A stretch of 64,000 bases of DNA from DASZTV01 sp035547515 (GCA_035547515.1 DASZUS010000065.1:16208-80207), one strand, 5' to 3'. Positions 33,586 through 42,118 are shown, counted from the stretch's first letter. The notes: generated from the letters alone by a model not told the origin. Program-made: numbers and translations.

Positions 33586-33771
33586 GTGGCTTCCGTCTGT
33601 GATGTGTGCGGCAAGGGTCCCGGGTTCGGCATGAACGTGTCGCACTCGCACCGGCGTACCCGCCGTCGTTTCAACCCCAACATCCAGCCGGTGCGGGCCA
33701 TGGTGAGCGGCGCCCGCAAGCGCATGAACGTCTGCACCTCCTGCCTCAAGGCCGGGAAGGTCGCCCGCTAG
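33586..33771 (+). CDS. rpmB: 50S ribosomal protein L28
   Basis: 61-residue large-subunit protein. It is the zinc-binding form: CDVCGKGPGFG near the start and CTSCLKAGK near the end supply the four Cys. HSHRRTRRRFNPNIQ is the L28 core. GTG start. Under zinc limitation such proteins are usually replaced by a Cys-free paralogue; no paralogue is seen here. Convergent with the GNAT gene, stops overlapping by 4 nt. Confidence 0.97.
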   Translation: MASVCDVCGKGPGFGMNVSHSHRRTRRRFNPNIQPVRAMVSGARKRMNVCTSCLKAGKVAR

Positions 33772-34226
33772 AGCTTCTTCGCGAAGCTGTAGGACCCGGG
33801 CCGGCACGCGTAGTGGCCGAAGCTGCCGGACCGCTCGTAGCCCGATGACTCGTAGAGGCTGATCGCCTCCGGCTGCTTGTCCCCGGTCTCGAGCACCACC
33901 TGCGACGCGCCCGCGGCGCGTGCTCGCTCCTCGAGAGCCGCGAGCATCAGCCTCGACAAGCCCCTACCCCGCATCTCGGGCACGACGTACATCCGCTTGA
34001 TCTCGACGTCGGCCTGGCCGTGCCTGCGGAACGCGCCGGTGGCTACCGGGACGCCGTCGACATAGCCGACCAGGAACACCCCGGCCGGCGGCGCGAACTC
34101 CGAGGGGTCCACCGGGCTCTCGTCCGGACCGCCGTAACGCACGACGTACTCGGCCTGCACCGCCGCGACCAGCCGTTGCGCGGTGGCGCCGTCGTAAGGC
34201 TCTACCCGCAGCTCGAGCTCGCTCAT
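33768..34226 (-). CDS. GNAT family N-acetyltransferase
   Basis: 152-residue acetyltransferase. The acetyl-CoA binding motif A is present as VVPEMRGRGLSRLMLAALE, and motif B as YESSGYERSGSFG. Substrate unknown. The ATG at 34226 overlaps the thiD stop by 4 nt, so it is the second gene of thiD-GNAT; the long upstream frame is a thiD shadow. Confidence 0.88.
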   Translation of the reverse strand: MSELELRVEPYDGATAQRLVAAVQAEYVVRYGGPDESPVDPSEFAPPAGVFLVGYVDGVPVATGAFRRHGQADVEIKRMYVVPEMRGRGLSRLMLAALEERARAAGASQVVLETGDKQPEAISLYESSGYERSGSFGHYACRPGSYSFAKKL

Positions 34227-35032
34227 CGCTGACGCCAGCCGTGGTCGACCGGCCCGATCCCCGCCCCTAGCGGGAACCCGGCGGCGATGGCCCCGGTCAC
34301 GTAGTCCTTCGCGCCCGAGACCGCCTCCGGCACGTCGCGGCCGAGGGCGAGGTACGACGCGATCGCTGACGCCAGCGTGCAGCCGGTGCCGTGGGTGTGG
34401 ACGGTGTCGAGCCGCTCGGTGGCGAGCTCCACCGTCGTGGTGCCGTCGGTGAGCAGGTCGACCGCGTCGCCGCGTGGCAGGTGCCCGCCCTTGACGAGCA
34501 CCCATGCCGGACCCAGGTCGAGCAAGGCGCGAGCGGCGCGGTGCTGTCCATCGCGGTCGGTGACGGCCAGCCCGGTCAGCCGCTCGACCTCGGGGAGGTT
34601 CGGCGTGACCACGGTTGCCAGCGGCAGCAGCTGCTCGACGATCGCGGTGACGGCGGGCTCCACCAGCAACGCGTCGCCGTGCTTGGACACGCACACCGGG
34701 TCGACGACCAGTGGGGCCGGCACCGACCCGAGCTTGTCCGCGGCGACGGCAACGAGCTCGGGAGAGGCGAGCATGCCGGTCTTGACCGCGTCGACGCCGA
34801 TGTCGTCGATGACCGCGTCGAGCTGCGCCCGGACCGCCTCGGGCGAGAGCTCCCAGTAGCCGTGGACGCCCGTGGAGTCCTGAGCTGTGACAGCGGTGAT
34901 CGCGGACATCCCGTGCACGCCCAGCGCAAGCATCGTCTTGAGATCCGCCTGGATGCCCGCACCGCCGCCGGAGTCGGAGCCGGCGATCGTCAGAACCCGC
35001 GGCGGGGCAGCGTGAGGCGGTGCGGCGGTCAT
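34223..35032 (-). CDS. thiD: Hydroxymethylpyrimidine kinase
   Basis: Ribokinase-family enzyme of 269 residues that phosphorylates HMP and HMP-P for thiamine synthesis. LTIAGSDSGGGAGIQADLK is the N-terminal substrate site, DPVCVSKHGDALL the central region, and HTHGTGCTLASAIA the catalytic anion-hole motif with the Asp replaced by the Cys of the ThiD class. ATG start with TAACCT 7 nt upstream. Directly downstream of thiL. Confidence 0.94.
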   Translation of the reverse strand: MTAAPPHAAPPRVLTIAGSDSGGGAGIQADLKTMLALGVHGMSAITAVTAQDSTGVHGYWELSPEAVRAQLDAVIDDIGVDAVKTGMLASPELVAVAADKLGSVPAPLVVDPVCVSKHGDALLVEPAVTAIVEQLLPLATVVTPNLPEVERLTGLAVTDRDGQHRAARALLDLGPAWVLVKGGHLPRGDAVDLLTDGTTTVELATERLDTVHTHGTGCTLASAIASYLALGRDVPEAVSGAKDYVTGAIAAGFPLGAGIGPVDHGWRQR

Positions 35033-35039
35033 CTCCGCG

Positions 35040-35045
35040 AGGTTA
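35040..35045 (-). promoter_or_regulatory. -10 box of thiD built on the thiL stop codon
   Basis: TAACCT lies 7 nt before the thiD ATG, and its first three bases are the TAA stop of thiL. Confidence 0.55.
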
Positions 35046-35963
35046 GGAGAAGTGCTCGTGCCCGCCGTGCGCGGGCGTCGGCCGGTCGCTCAACACGACG
35101 GTGGGCGGGCCCCCTGTGACGGTGCCGACAAGCAGGGCTCCGTTTGCGACCGCGGCGACCACGTCGGGCGGCGCGACGGTGCCGGCAAAGGCATGGTCGT
35201 CGCCGCCGGTCGTCACCCACTCGAGCGGGTCGATGCCGAATGACCTCGCAGCAGCGGCGAGCTCCGCCGGCACGGGCAGCGCGGCCGAGTCGAGCTCGAT
35301 GCGGACCGCCGAGGCCTCCGCCACGTGGCCGAGGTCGGCGACCAGCCCGTCGGAGACGTCGATCAGCGAGGTCAGCAGACCGGCTCGCGCCGCGGCCAAG
35401 GCCGCGTCGTAGTCGACGAGCGGACGACGATGGGCGTCCGCCAACGGGTGTTCGGCCTCGCCGCGCTCGAGCAACGCCAGCCCCGCCGCGGCCCAGCCGA
35501 GCCGGCCGATCACGACCACCCGGTCACCCGGTGCGGCCCCGGCACGGGTCAGCGGAGGGCGGCCTTCCAGGTCCCCGATCGCGGTCACCGAGACCGTCAC
35601 CGACTCCGCACCACTGACGTCGCCGCCGGCGATCGATGCGCCCACGGTGCCCGCCTCGTCTGCCAGCCCGTCCGTCAGGGCCTCTGCCCAGGCGAGCTCG
35701 AGATCGCCGGGCGCGGCGAGCGCCACGACGAGGGCGGTCGGGCGGGCACCCATCGCGACGACGTCGGCCAGGCTCGCCGCGGCCGCACGCCGGCCCACGT
35801 CGTACCCGCTCGACCAGTCCCGGCGGAAGTGGCGGCCCTCGACCAGCACGTCGACCGTCATGACCACCCGGCCATCCGCAGCGGCGACGACGGCAGCGTC
35901 GTCTCCTGGCCCGACGAGCACCTCCGGCCCTTGGCGCAACCGCGCGACCACGCGAGCGATCAA
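35043..35963 (-). CDS. thiL: Thiamine-monophosphate kinase
   Basis: Last step of thiamine diphosphate synthesis, at least 306 residues. GPGDDAAVV, DVLVEGRHFRRDWSS, SLADVVAMGARPTAL, IAGGDV and LIDVSDGLVADLGH are ThiL motifs. The start given is TTG 35963 with GGGAGAG about 7 nt upstream. The conserved N-terminal GEFG that should precede LIARVV is encoded just upstream in frame, back to an ATC at 36017 preceded by AAGGGAGA, so the real start may be non-standard. Confidence 0.9.
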   Translation of the reverse strand: MIARVVARLRQGPEVLVGPGDDAAVVAAADGRVVMTVDVLVEGRHFRRDWSSGYDVGRRAAAASLADVVAMGARPTALVVALAAPGDLELAWAEALTDGLADEAGTVGASIAGGDVSGAESVTVSVTAIGDLEGRPPLTRAGAAPGDRVVVIGRLGWAAAGLALLERGEAEHPLADAHRRPLVDYDAALAAARAGLLTSLIDVSDGLVADLGHVAEASAVRIELDSAALPVPAELAAAARSFGIDPLEWVTTGGDDHAFAGTVAPPDVVAAVANGALLVGTVTGGPPTVVLSDRPTPAHGGHEHFS

Positions 35964-36040
35964 GCCGAACTCTCCCGTGGCGCCGAGCGAGCCGCCTGCG
36001 GTCCCAGAAACCGAGATGACCGGTCTCCCTTCACGTCGGG

Positions 36041-36046
36041 TACGGT
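36041..36046 (+). promoter_or_regulatory. -10 box, leaderless Lrp-domain gene
   Basis: TACGGT lies 6 nt before the GTG at 36053. Confidence 0.5.
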
Positions 36047-36052
36047 CGTGCC

Positions 36053-36289
36053 GTGACCGTCCAGGCGTACATCCTCATCCAGACTGAGGTCGGCAAGGCC
36101 GCCGCAGTGGCTGCCGAGATCGCCAAGATCAAAGGCGTCACCCAGGCCGAGGACGTCACGGGCCCCTACGACGTCATCGTGCGCGGCGAGGCCGGCGACA
36201 TGGACGAGCTCGGCAAGCTGGTGGTCGCGAGAGTGCAGGGAGTGCCTGGCATCACCCGCACGCTGACCTGCCCCGTCGTCCATCTCTGA
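36053..36289 (+). CDS. Stand-alone Lrp/AsnC ligand-binding (RAM) domain
   Basis: 78-residue protein equal to the C-terminal effector domain of Lrp/AsnC regulators, without the helix-turn-helix. VQAYILIQTEVGKAAAVAAEI and GPYDVIVRGEAGDMDELGKLV are typical. Such stand-alone RAM proteins form oligomers that bind amino acids; their targets are mostly unknown. GTG start with TACGGT 6 nt upstream. Divergent from thiL and followed by DUF3515 in the same frame, separated only by one TGA and about 10 codons. Confidence 0.88.
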   Translation: MTVQAYILIQTEVGKAAAVAAEIAKIKGVTQAEDVTGPYDVIVRGEAGDMDELGKLVVARVQGVPGITRTLTCPVVHL

Positions 36290-36319
36290 GGCTCGCCGCT
36301 GACGCTGGTCCGGTCCGCG

Positions 36320-36763
36320 GTGGCCGTCGCGATCGTCGCGGCCACGGCGGCAGCGTGCTCGTGGTCCTCGGTCTCGGTCACCCCTCCGCATCCGAATGTG
36401 CTCGTCGCCAGCCGCTGCGAAGGGCTGGCGGCCGTGCTCCCGGACACGCTGGCCGGCCTGAAGCGGCGGCCCACGACGCCGAAGTCACCGCTCATCCACG
36501 CTTGGGGGTCACCCGCCGTGACGCTGGCGTGCGGCGTGCCGGCGCCTGCGGGATACCACGCCGCCTCGACGCCGACGCTGTCCGTCGACAACGTGCAGTG
36601 GTACGAGCAGGTCGGAAAGGCCGCCGTCACCTGGACCGCGATCCGCCCGACGCCCCTGTCGGCTCATCGGATCTACGTCGCGCTGGCGGTCCCGAAGAGC
36701 TACCAGCAGGGTGCGAGCTTCCTGACCGCGCTCACCACCCCGTTGAAGGCCGCACTGCGCTAG
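36320..36763 (+). CDS. DUF3515 family putative lipoprotein
   Basis: 147 residues as given from GTG 36320. The N-terminus is a short hydrophobic signal ending in a weak lipobox (TAAAC), so the mature protein would be lipid-anchored. The signal lacks basic residues unless a CTG at 36299 (adding TLVRS) is used, which suggests a start upstream. The body (LAGLKRRPTTP, WGSPAVTLACGVPAP, WTAIRPTPLSAHRIYVALAVP) matches DUF3515, which sits beside ddl in mycobacteria. Function unknown. Confidence 0.8.
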   Translation: MAVAIVAATAAACSWSSVSVTPPHPNVLVASRCEGLAAVLPDTLAGLKRRPTTPKSPLIHAWGSPAVTLACGVPAPAGYHAASTPTLSVDNVQWYEQVGKAAVTWTAIRPTPLSAHRIYVALAVPKSYQQGASFLTALTTPLKAALR

Positions 36764-36781
36764 CCCTCGCTGCAGACCCGC

Positions 36782-37849
36782 TCAGCGCAGGCCGGTGCCG
36801 CGGCGCAACGCGTCGTCGACCAGCCGGTTGACCAGCTCCGGATAGCTCACCCCGCTGGCCGCCCACATCTGCGGGAACATCGAGGCCGGCGTGAAGCCGG
36901 GCATCGTGTTGACCTCGTTGACCATCAGCTGGTCGCCGTCGACGAGGAAGAAGTCCACGCGAGCAAGGCCTTCGCAGTCAAGCGCCTCGAACGCCGCGAC
37001 GGCGCATGCCTGGACGTCGGCAACGACCTCCGCGGAAAGGTCCGGCGGGATGTCGAACGTCGTACCGGAGTCGGGCATGTACTTCGCGTCGAAATCGTAG
37101 AAGTCCACCCCGTCAGCGAGGCGGATCTCCGCGGGCTGCGACGCCTCCGGCGCGCAGCCGTCGCGGCCTGCGAGGACACCGCACTCGATCTCGCGGCCGA
37201 TGACCCCCGACTCGATCAGCACCTTGGGGTCGTGACGGAAGGCCTCGGCGAGTGCGGCCTCCAGCCCAACCAGCTCGCTGACCCGCGAGATGCCGATGCT
37301 GGAGCCGCCGCGAGCTGGCTTGACGAAGACCGGCCAGTCGAGGTCCGCGACCTCGGCCGGGACCGGGCGCCCTTCGTGGGCGATGACGTATCCGGGAACC
37401 GGCAGGCCCCCCGCAATCAGGAAGCGCTTCATGTGCGCCTTGTCCATGGCCGCCGCGGAGGCGAACACGCCTGACCCGACATAGGGGATGCCTGCCAGCT
37501 CCAGCAGACCCTGCAGCGTGCCGTCCTCGCCGTACGGTCCATGCAGCAGCGGGAATGCGACGTCGATCGGCCCGCCGAGCGCGTCGGGCAGCGCGGTCGG
37601 GTCGCCCGGGATTGCGACGGGCTCGCCGTCGCCGGCCACCGACGGCAGCTCACGCCCGCGCATGCGCAGCGAGGACGTGTCAGCAAGCACCCAGCGGCCC
37701 GCGGCTGTGATGCCGACCGGTACGACCTCGTAGCGGTCGGGATCGAGGGCCGCGAGGACGCTGCCAGCAGTCACGCAGGACACGGCGTGCTCGCTGCTAC
37801 GCCCCCCGAAGATGACCGCGACGCGAAGCTTCCGGCTCGGCGAGCTCAC
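36782..37849 (-). CDS. ddl: D-alanine--D-alanine ligase
   Basis: Cytosolic peptidoglycan precursor enzyme, 355 residues. VIFGGRSSEHAVSCVTAGSV is the N-terminal motif, HGPYGEDGTLQGLLEL the substrate loop, FVKPARGGSSIGISRV the ATP-grasp phosphate loop, and VNEVNTMPGFTP the Mg-binding C-terminus. The start is GTG, overlapping the NlpC/P60 gene stop by 4 nt (GTGA). Neighbours gpsA, cofC and DUF3515 match mycobacterial order. Confidence 0.96.
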   Translation of the reverse strand: MSSPSRKLRVAVIFGGRSSEHAVSCVTAGSVLAALDPDRYEVVPVGITAAGRWVLADTSSLRMRGRELPSVAGDGEPVAIPGDPTALPDALGGPIDVAFPLLHGPYGEDGTLQGLLELAGIPYVGSGVFASAAAMDKAHMKRFLIAGGLPVPGYVIAHEGRPVPAEVADLDWPVFVKPARGGSSIGISRVSELVGLEAALAEAFRHDPKVLIESGVIGREIECGVLAGRDGCAPEASQPAEIRLADGVDFYDFDAKYMPDSGTTFDIPPDLSAEVVADVQACAVAAFEALDCEGLARVDFFLVDGDQLMVNEVNTMPGFTPASMFPQMWAASGVSYPELVNRLVDDALRRGTGLR

Positions 37850-39057
37850 CGCTGGTAGGGGCGCACGGCGCCGATGAAGTCCGGACGCGAGTCGCTGCTG
37901 ATCCGGACGTCAGCGCCCGTGTAGGGCGCCTCGACCATCTGCCCGTTGCCGATGTACATGCCCACATGATGGATCGTGTCGGGATCCGAGGTGTCGTAGG
38001 CGAAGAACAGCAAGTCGCCGGGCCGCAGGTCGGACACGGCGACGTGAGCGCCTTCTTCCCACTGGAAGCCGGTCCAGTGGTCGAGATGGACGCCGACCTG
38101 GGCGTAGGCCCACATGACCAGTCCGGAGCAGTCGAAGGTGTCGGGCCCGGCGCCGCCCCACTGGTACGGCTTGCCGATCTGCGCCTCGGCCTCCTGCACC
38201 GCGGCGGCGCCGGTGGCGGCGGAGATGGTGTCGCTGAGGTCACCGGTCTGGTCGGCGTACGGGCTGGACCCGTCGGAGGGCGCGGAGGCAGTCACGACCG
38301 GAGGCGCAGCGAGCGCGGCGAGCCGTTCCTTCTCCAGCTTCGAGGCGTTCGCCTGCGCGTCGGCGAGCAGGGCAGCCAGGTGGGCCTTGCGCCGGTGAAG
38401 CGAGGCGAGCAGGCTCTGCTGCTCGGTCACCGCCCGCTCGGCGGCGGACTTCGCCGTCGCGGCGGCGGCGGCGGCCCGGTGCGCCTTGGCAACGACGCTC
38501 TCCGCCCGTTGCGCAACCGCTGCCTGGTAGATCGCGGCGGCGTCGAGGCGGCTCAAGGTCTGGTGCTGCGTCACCGAGATCGCGTCGAGTGCGCCGACCC
38601 TCCGCACGAGGGCCCTGGTGCCGCCGGGTGAGAGCACGGCGTCGACCGTGGACAGCCCGCCGGACTCGTACGCCGCTCGGGCGAAGTGCGCGACCGAGCG
38701 CTGGGTCTTCGCCACCTGCGCATTGGCGACGGCAAGCACGCTCTTGGCGGTCTCGGCGGCGCGCTGGGCGGATGCCAGCTTCACCTCGGCCTCGTCGTAG
38801 GCCTCGACGATGCCTTCGGCGGCGTCGCTGAGCCGCTGGAACTTCGCCTGTGCCCGCTTGAGGGCGGCGGCCGCGTGCGCGACCTCCCGCTCGCGCTCGG
38901 CGACCGTCGCCTTGCTCGCGGCAACCTGCCCGGCCGACGGCCCTCCCCCGTGCGAGGCGTACGCCGGCGACGCGATGCCGGTCGCGCACAGCACGCCCGC
39001 CAGTGCGGCAGCGACCGGCAGCGCCCGTAAGCGGCCCCGCGGCGAATGGCGAGTCAC
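37846..39057 (-). CDS. Secreted NlpC/P60 peptidoglycan hydrolase
   Basis: Exported D,L-endopeptidase-type protein, 403 residues. It has a signal peptide (1-35, cleaving near AYAS), two coiled-coil stretches (about 43-125 and 175-250) as in RipA-type proteins, and a C-terminal NlpC/P60 domain with Cys310 in DTFDCSGLVMWAY and His364 in TIHHVGMYIG. The GTG at 39057 is chosen because TAGAGT lies 7 nt upstream. The ddl start overlaps its end, linking wall synthesis and hydrolysis. Confidence 0.92.
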   Translation of the reverse strand: MTRHSPRGRLRALPVAAALAGVLCATGIASPAYASHGGGPSAGQVAASKATVAEREREVAHAAAALKRAQAKFQRLSDAAEGIVEAYDEAEVKLASAQRAAETAKSVLAVANAQVAKTQRSVAHFARAAYESGGLSTVDAVLSPGGTRALVRRVGALDAISVTQHQTLSRLDAAAIYQAAVAQRAESVVAKAHRAAAAAATAKSAAERAVTEQQSLLASLHRRKAHLAALLADAQANASKLEKERLAALAAPPVVTASAPSDGSSPYADQTGDLSDTISAATGAAAVQEAEAQIGKPYQWGGAGPDTFDCSGLVMWAYAQVGVHLDHWTGFQWEEGAHVAVSDLRPGDLLFFAYDTSDPDTIHHVGMYIGNGQMVEAPYTGADVRISSDSRPDFIGAVRPYQR

Positions 39058-39064
39058 ATGAGTG

Positions 39065-39070
39065 ACTCTA
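39065..39070 (-). promoter_or_regulatory. -10 box, leaderless NlpC/P60 gene
   Basis: TAGAGT lies 7 nt before the GTG at 39057. Confidence 0.6.
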
Positions 39071-39079
39071 GATCCGCAA

Positions 39080-39103
39080 GTGTCAGAAGTCCGTTTCTGA
39101 CAC
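39080..39103. promoter_or_regulatory. 9-bp inverted repeat upstream of NlpC/P60 gene
   Basis: GTGTCAGAA (39080-39088) and TTCTGACAC (39095-39103) are perfect complements around a 6-nt loop. It lies 10 nt upstream of the -10 box, in the -35 region, and just after the stop of the PLP-enzyme gene. The low GC of the stem and position fit an operator better than a terminator. Confidence 0.6.
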
Positions 39104-39115
39104 GGAGCGGCAGTG

Positions 39116-40372
39116 CTAGCTGACGACCCGGTCCAGCGCCTGGCGGACGTCGGCAACCAGGTCGTCGGGGTCTTCCAGCCCGATTGAGAACCTGACGGCA
39201 CCCGGCAGGATCCCGGCGGCGGCAAGCGCCGCGTCGTCGAGCTGGCGATGGGTGGTGGACGCGACGTGGCTCACCAGCGAGTGGACGCCGCCGAGGCTCG
39301 TGGCGACCTGGGCCACTCGCAACGCGTCGGCGAACGCGAATCCCGCCCGGCGGCCACCGCGCGGCGTGATGGTGACGATCGCCCCGTAGCGCGTGCCCTC
39401 GGGGCCGGTCTCGAACAGCTTGCCGGCAAGCGCGTGCTGCGGGTGGCCCGCCAGACCGGGGTAGTCCACTCGCTCGACCCGGGGATCGTCCGCGATCGCC
39501 TCTGCGACCGCGGCGGCGGTTGCGCAGTGACGGGCGACCCGCAGCGGCAGCGTGGCGAGCCCGCGATGGAGCAGGAACGCCTCGTCCGGCGCGAGGCTGC
39601 CGCCGAGGTCGATCCGCGCCTTGCGCACTGCGGCCACCAGGTCGACATCGCCCACGACCACGCCGCCCGTGACGTCGGAGTGCCCACCGATGTATTTCGT
39701 CGCCGAGTGCACGACCAGATCGGCGCCCCATGCCAGAGGCCGGCACACCGGGGGCGGCGCGAACGTGGAGTCGACGCAGAGCGGGACACCGGCGTCGCGG
39801 CAGATCTCCGCGAGAGCCGGCAGGTCGGCGACCGCCGTCGTCGGGTTGGCAATGGTCTCGGTCCACACCAGCGCGGTGCTGTCGCGGATCGCCCCCTGTA
39901 CCGCGGCCGGATCCGTCGTGTCGACGAAGCTGGCCTCGACTCCGAAACGTCGCAGCACGTGGTCGATAACGCCGTAGGTCCCGCCGTACACAGCTGCCGG
40001 CGCGACGACGTGCGAGCCGGCGCGGCACAGCGCGAGCAGGACCGTCGAGATCGCCGCCATGCCCGAGGCGAAAGGCTGCGCCGCAACCGCCCGGGCGAGC
40101 CCGTGCGCTTCGAGCGCGGCGAAGCCCAAGGCGAACGCGTCCGCGGTCGGGTTGTCGATCCGGCTGTAGGTGTAGCCGGGCTCGCGGTCGCCGAGGACGT
40201 CGGCGTAGTCCTGTGATGTCTGGAACTGGAAGGTGCTCGTCCGGTACGTCGGAAGGCCGACGGCGCGCACGCCACTGAAGTCGGGCCGCGGAGCATGCAC
40301 CGCCCGGGTGCCCTCGCTGCCGCCGTCGCCGCGGGGCGGCACGACCGGAAGGTTGCGATGCGCCTCAGACAT
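39116..40372 (-). CDS. Trans-sulfuration PLP enzyme (cystathionine gamma-lyase/synthase family)
   Basis: Cys/Met-metabolism PLP-dependent enzyme, 418 residues. The PLP Lys is K226 in VHSATKYIGGHSD; YTYSRIDNPT, FASGMAAIST and DSTFAPPPVC are family motifs. It could be a cystathionine lyase, a gamma-synthase or methionine gamma-lyase; the motifs alone do not decide. It overlaps gpsA by 8 nt, an association with lipid and wall genes rather than with a methionine operon. Confidence 0.9.
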   Translation of the reverse strand: MSEAHRNLPVVPPRGDGGSEGTRAVHAPRPDFSGVRAVGLPTYRTSTFQFQTSQDYADVLGDREPGYTYSRIDNPTADAFALGFAALEAHGLARAVAAQPFASGMAAISTVLLALCRAGSHVVAPAAVYGGTYGVIDHVLRRFGVEASFVDTTDPAAVQGAIRDSTALVWTETIANPTTAVADLPALAEICRDAGVPLCVDSTFAPPPVCRPLAWGADLVVHSATKYIGGHSDVTGGVVVGDVDLVAAVRKARIDLGGSLAPDEAFLLHRGLATLPLRVARHCATAAAVAEAIADDPRVERVDYPGLAGHPQHALAGKLFETGPEGTRYGAIVTITPRGGRRAGFAFADALRVAQVATSLGGVHSLVSHVASTTHRQLDDAALAAAGILPGAVRFSIGLEDPDDLVADVRQALDRVVS

Positions 40373-41375
40373 CCGCGTCCTGCTCGTGCTTGGGGTCGCT
40401 GGACAGCAGGGACGTCAGCATGTCGCGCACCGTCATGCCTTCGTCGACCACCTTGACCACGTGCTCGGTGATCGGCGCCGCGACGTCGTGCTTGCGCGCG
40501 AGGTCGAGGATCGACCGGCACGACTTCACGCCCTCAGCGGTCTGCTTGGTCTTCGCCGCGACCTGCTCGACGGTGAAGCCGCGACCCAGGTCCTCGCCGA
40601 AGGTGCGGTTGCGAGACAGCGGTGAGGAGCACGTCGCGACCAGGTCGCCCATCCCCGCCAAGCCGGCGAAGGTGAGGGGCTCCGCGCCGAGCGCGACCCC
40701 GATGCGGGCGGTCTCGGCAAGGCCGCGGGTGATCACCGAGGCGCGGGCGTTGTCGCCCAGCCCGAGGCCCACCGCCATGCCGACGGCGAGCGCGATCACG
40801 TTCTTCACGGCCCCGCCGAGCTCGCAGCCGATGACGTCGTGGTTGCGGTAGGGCCGGAAGTAGCCGGCATTGCAGGCGATCTGTACCAAGCCCGCGACGT
40901 CGAGGTCGGTGCATGCCACGACGGCGGCCGCCGGCTCGCGGCGCGCGATCTCCTTCGCCAGATTCGGCCCGGTGACCGCCACGACCCGCTGCTCGGGAAC
41001 TCCCGCCACCTCCTGGATGACCTCCGTCATCCGCTTGTCGGTGCCGAGCTCCACACCCTTCATCAAGCTGACGAGGGTCGCATCGCGCGGCAACCGGTCG
41101 ACCAGCTCCACGAGGTTCGCGCGTAACGTCTGCGACGGGACCGCGAGTACGACGATGTCGGCTCCGCGCAGCGCCTCGTCCGGGCTCGCGGTCGCCCGCA
41201 GGCCGGGTGAGAGCGCGATCCCCGGCAGGTAGTCCGGGTTCTCGTGCCGGTCATTGATCGCCTCGGCGAGCTCTGGCCGGCGGGCGCAGATGATCGTGTC
41301 GGTGCCGGCGTCGACCAGCACCTGCGCGAAAGCGGTCCCCCACGACCCGGCGCCGATGACCGCAGCACACGTCAT
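40365..41375 (-). CDS. gpsA: Glycerol-3-phosphate dehydrogenase (NAD(P)+)
   Basis: Makes sn-glycerol-3-phosphate for phospholipid synthesis, 336 residues. The N-terminal AAVIGAGSWGTAFAQVL is the dinucleotide-binding motif; SLMKGVEL, TGPNLAKEI, GCELGGAVKNVIALA and SRNRTFGEDLG are GpsA signatures. ATG start overlaps the acyltransferase stop by 4 nt. With plsC upstream it supplies both substrate and acylation steps of phosphatidate synthesis. Confidence 0.96.
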   Translation of the reverse strand: MTCAAVIGAGSWGTAFAQVLVDAGTDTIICARRPELAEAINDRHENPDYLPGIALSPGLRATASPDEALRGADIVVLAVPSQTLRANLVELVDRLPRDATLVSLMKGVELGTDKRMTEVIQEVAGVPEQRVVAVTGPNLAKEIARREPAAAVVACTDLDVAGLVQIACNAGYFRPYRNHDVIGCELGGAVKNVIALAVGMAVGLGLGDNARASVITRGLAETARIGVALGAEPLTFAGLAGMGDLVATCSSPLSRNRTFGEDLGRGFTVEQVAAKTKQTAEGVKSCRSILDLARKHDVAAPITEHVVKVVDEGMTVRDMLTSLLSSDPKHEQDADV

Positions 41376-42100
41376 GCCGCAGCCTCCGGATCGGTGCTCT
41401 CCCGCGGGTCGTAGGTCTCGGCGGGGGGCGTTCCGCCGCGCAGCTCGACGAGCAGCTCGGTGATCTTCGACATCACGAGCTCGGTCACCTGGTGCAGCAG
41501 ATCGGCGTCGATCGGCTTGCCCAGGTAGTCGGAGAGGTCGATGGGCTCGCCTGCAAGGATCTGGATCCGCTTGCGCGGCGGGAGCGGGTGCGGCCACTTG
41601 GCCTTGTAGCGCCAGAGGTTCTGCGGCCCCCATTGGGCGATCGGGATGACCGGGGCACCGGTCTCGAGCGCCAGCCGGGCGACGCCGGTGCGTGCCTTCA
41701 TCGGCCAGCAGTCGGGGTCTCGGGTGGCACTGCCCTCGGGATAGATGAGAAGGCACTCGCCGTCCTCGAGCGCCTCGACCGCGGCCGCGAGCGCGTTGGC
41801 GGCGTCCGCCGTACCTCGGTACACCGGGATCTGGTTGGCGCCGACCAGGATCGGCTTGGTCAGCGGATGTTCGAACAGCGAGGACTTGGCCAGGAACTTC
41901 GGCGTGCGTCCCGATTCGAACACGAACAGCCCGAGGGTCAGCGGATCGACGTAGCTGAGGTGGTTCGCGGCGAGGATGACGGGACCCGACCGTGGCACGC
42001 GATCGGAGCCTTGCCACGCTCTGACGGTGGTCAGCCGGAGCAGTGGCCGCGCCAGGACGACGACGAGGCGGTACCAGAACCCCAGACGGCCATACCGCAT
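41372..42100 (-). CDS. plsC: 1-acyl-sn-glycerol-3-phosphate acyltransferase
   Basis: Membrane-associated acyltransferase, 242 residues. The HX4D motif is NHLSYVD, the second block FLAKSSLFEHPL, and the phosphate-binding block YPEGSAT. N-terminal hydrophobic segment (about 10-25) with basic flanks. The ATG at 42100 lies only 18 nt from the cofC start on the other strand. In operon with gpsA. It could equally serve lipid remodelling; PlsC is the standard role. Confidence 0.92.
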   Translation of the reverse strand: MRYGRLGFWYRLVVVLARPLLRLTTVRAWQGSDRVPRSGPVILAANHLSYVDPLTLGLFVFESGRTPKFLAKSSLFEHPLTKPILVGANQIPVYRGTADAANALAAAVEALEDGECLLIYPEGSATRDPDCWPMKARTGVARLALETGAPVIPIAQWGPQNLWRYKAKWPHPLPPRKRIQILAGEPIDLSDYLGKPIDADLLHQVTELVMSKITELLVELRGGTPPAETYDPRESTDPEAAA

Positions 42101-42118
42101 CCTGCGAGGATGCCAGAC

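Noticed and set aside
34996..36060. TPP riboswitch for thiD or thiL
   Set aside because: No TPP core was seen, and thiD has a -10 box at its start codon, leaving no room for a leader.
41376..42017. Extended gpsA frame
   Set aside because: The added part is a shadow of plsC; the dinucleotide-binding motif starts at ATG 41375.
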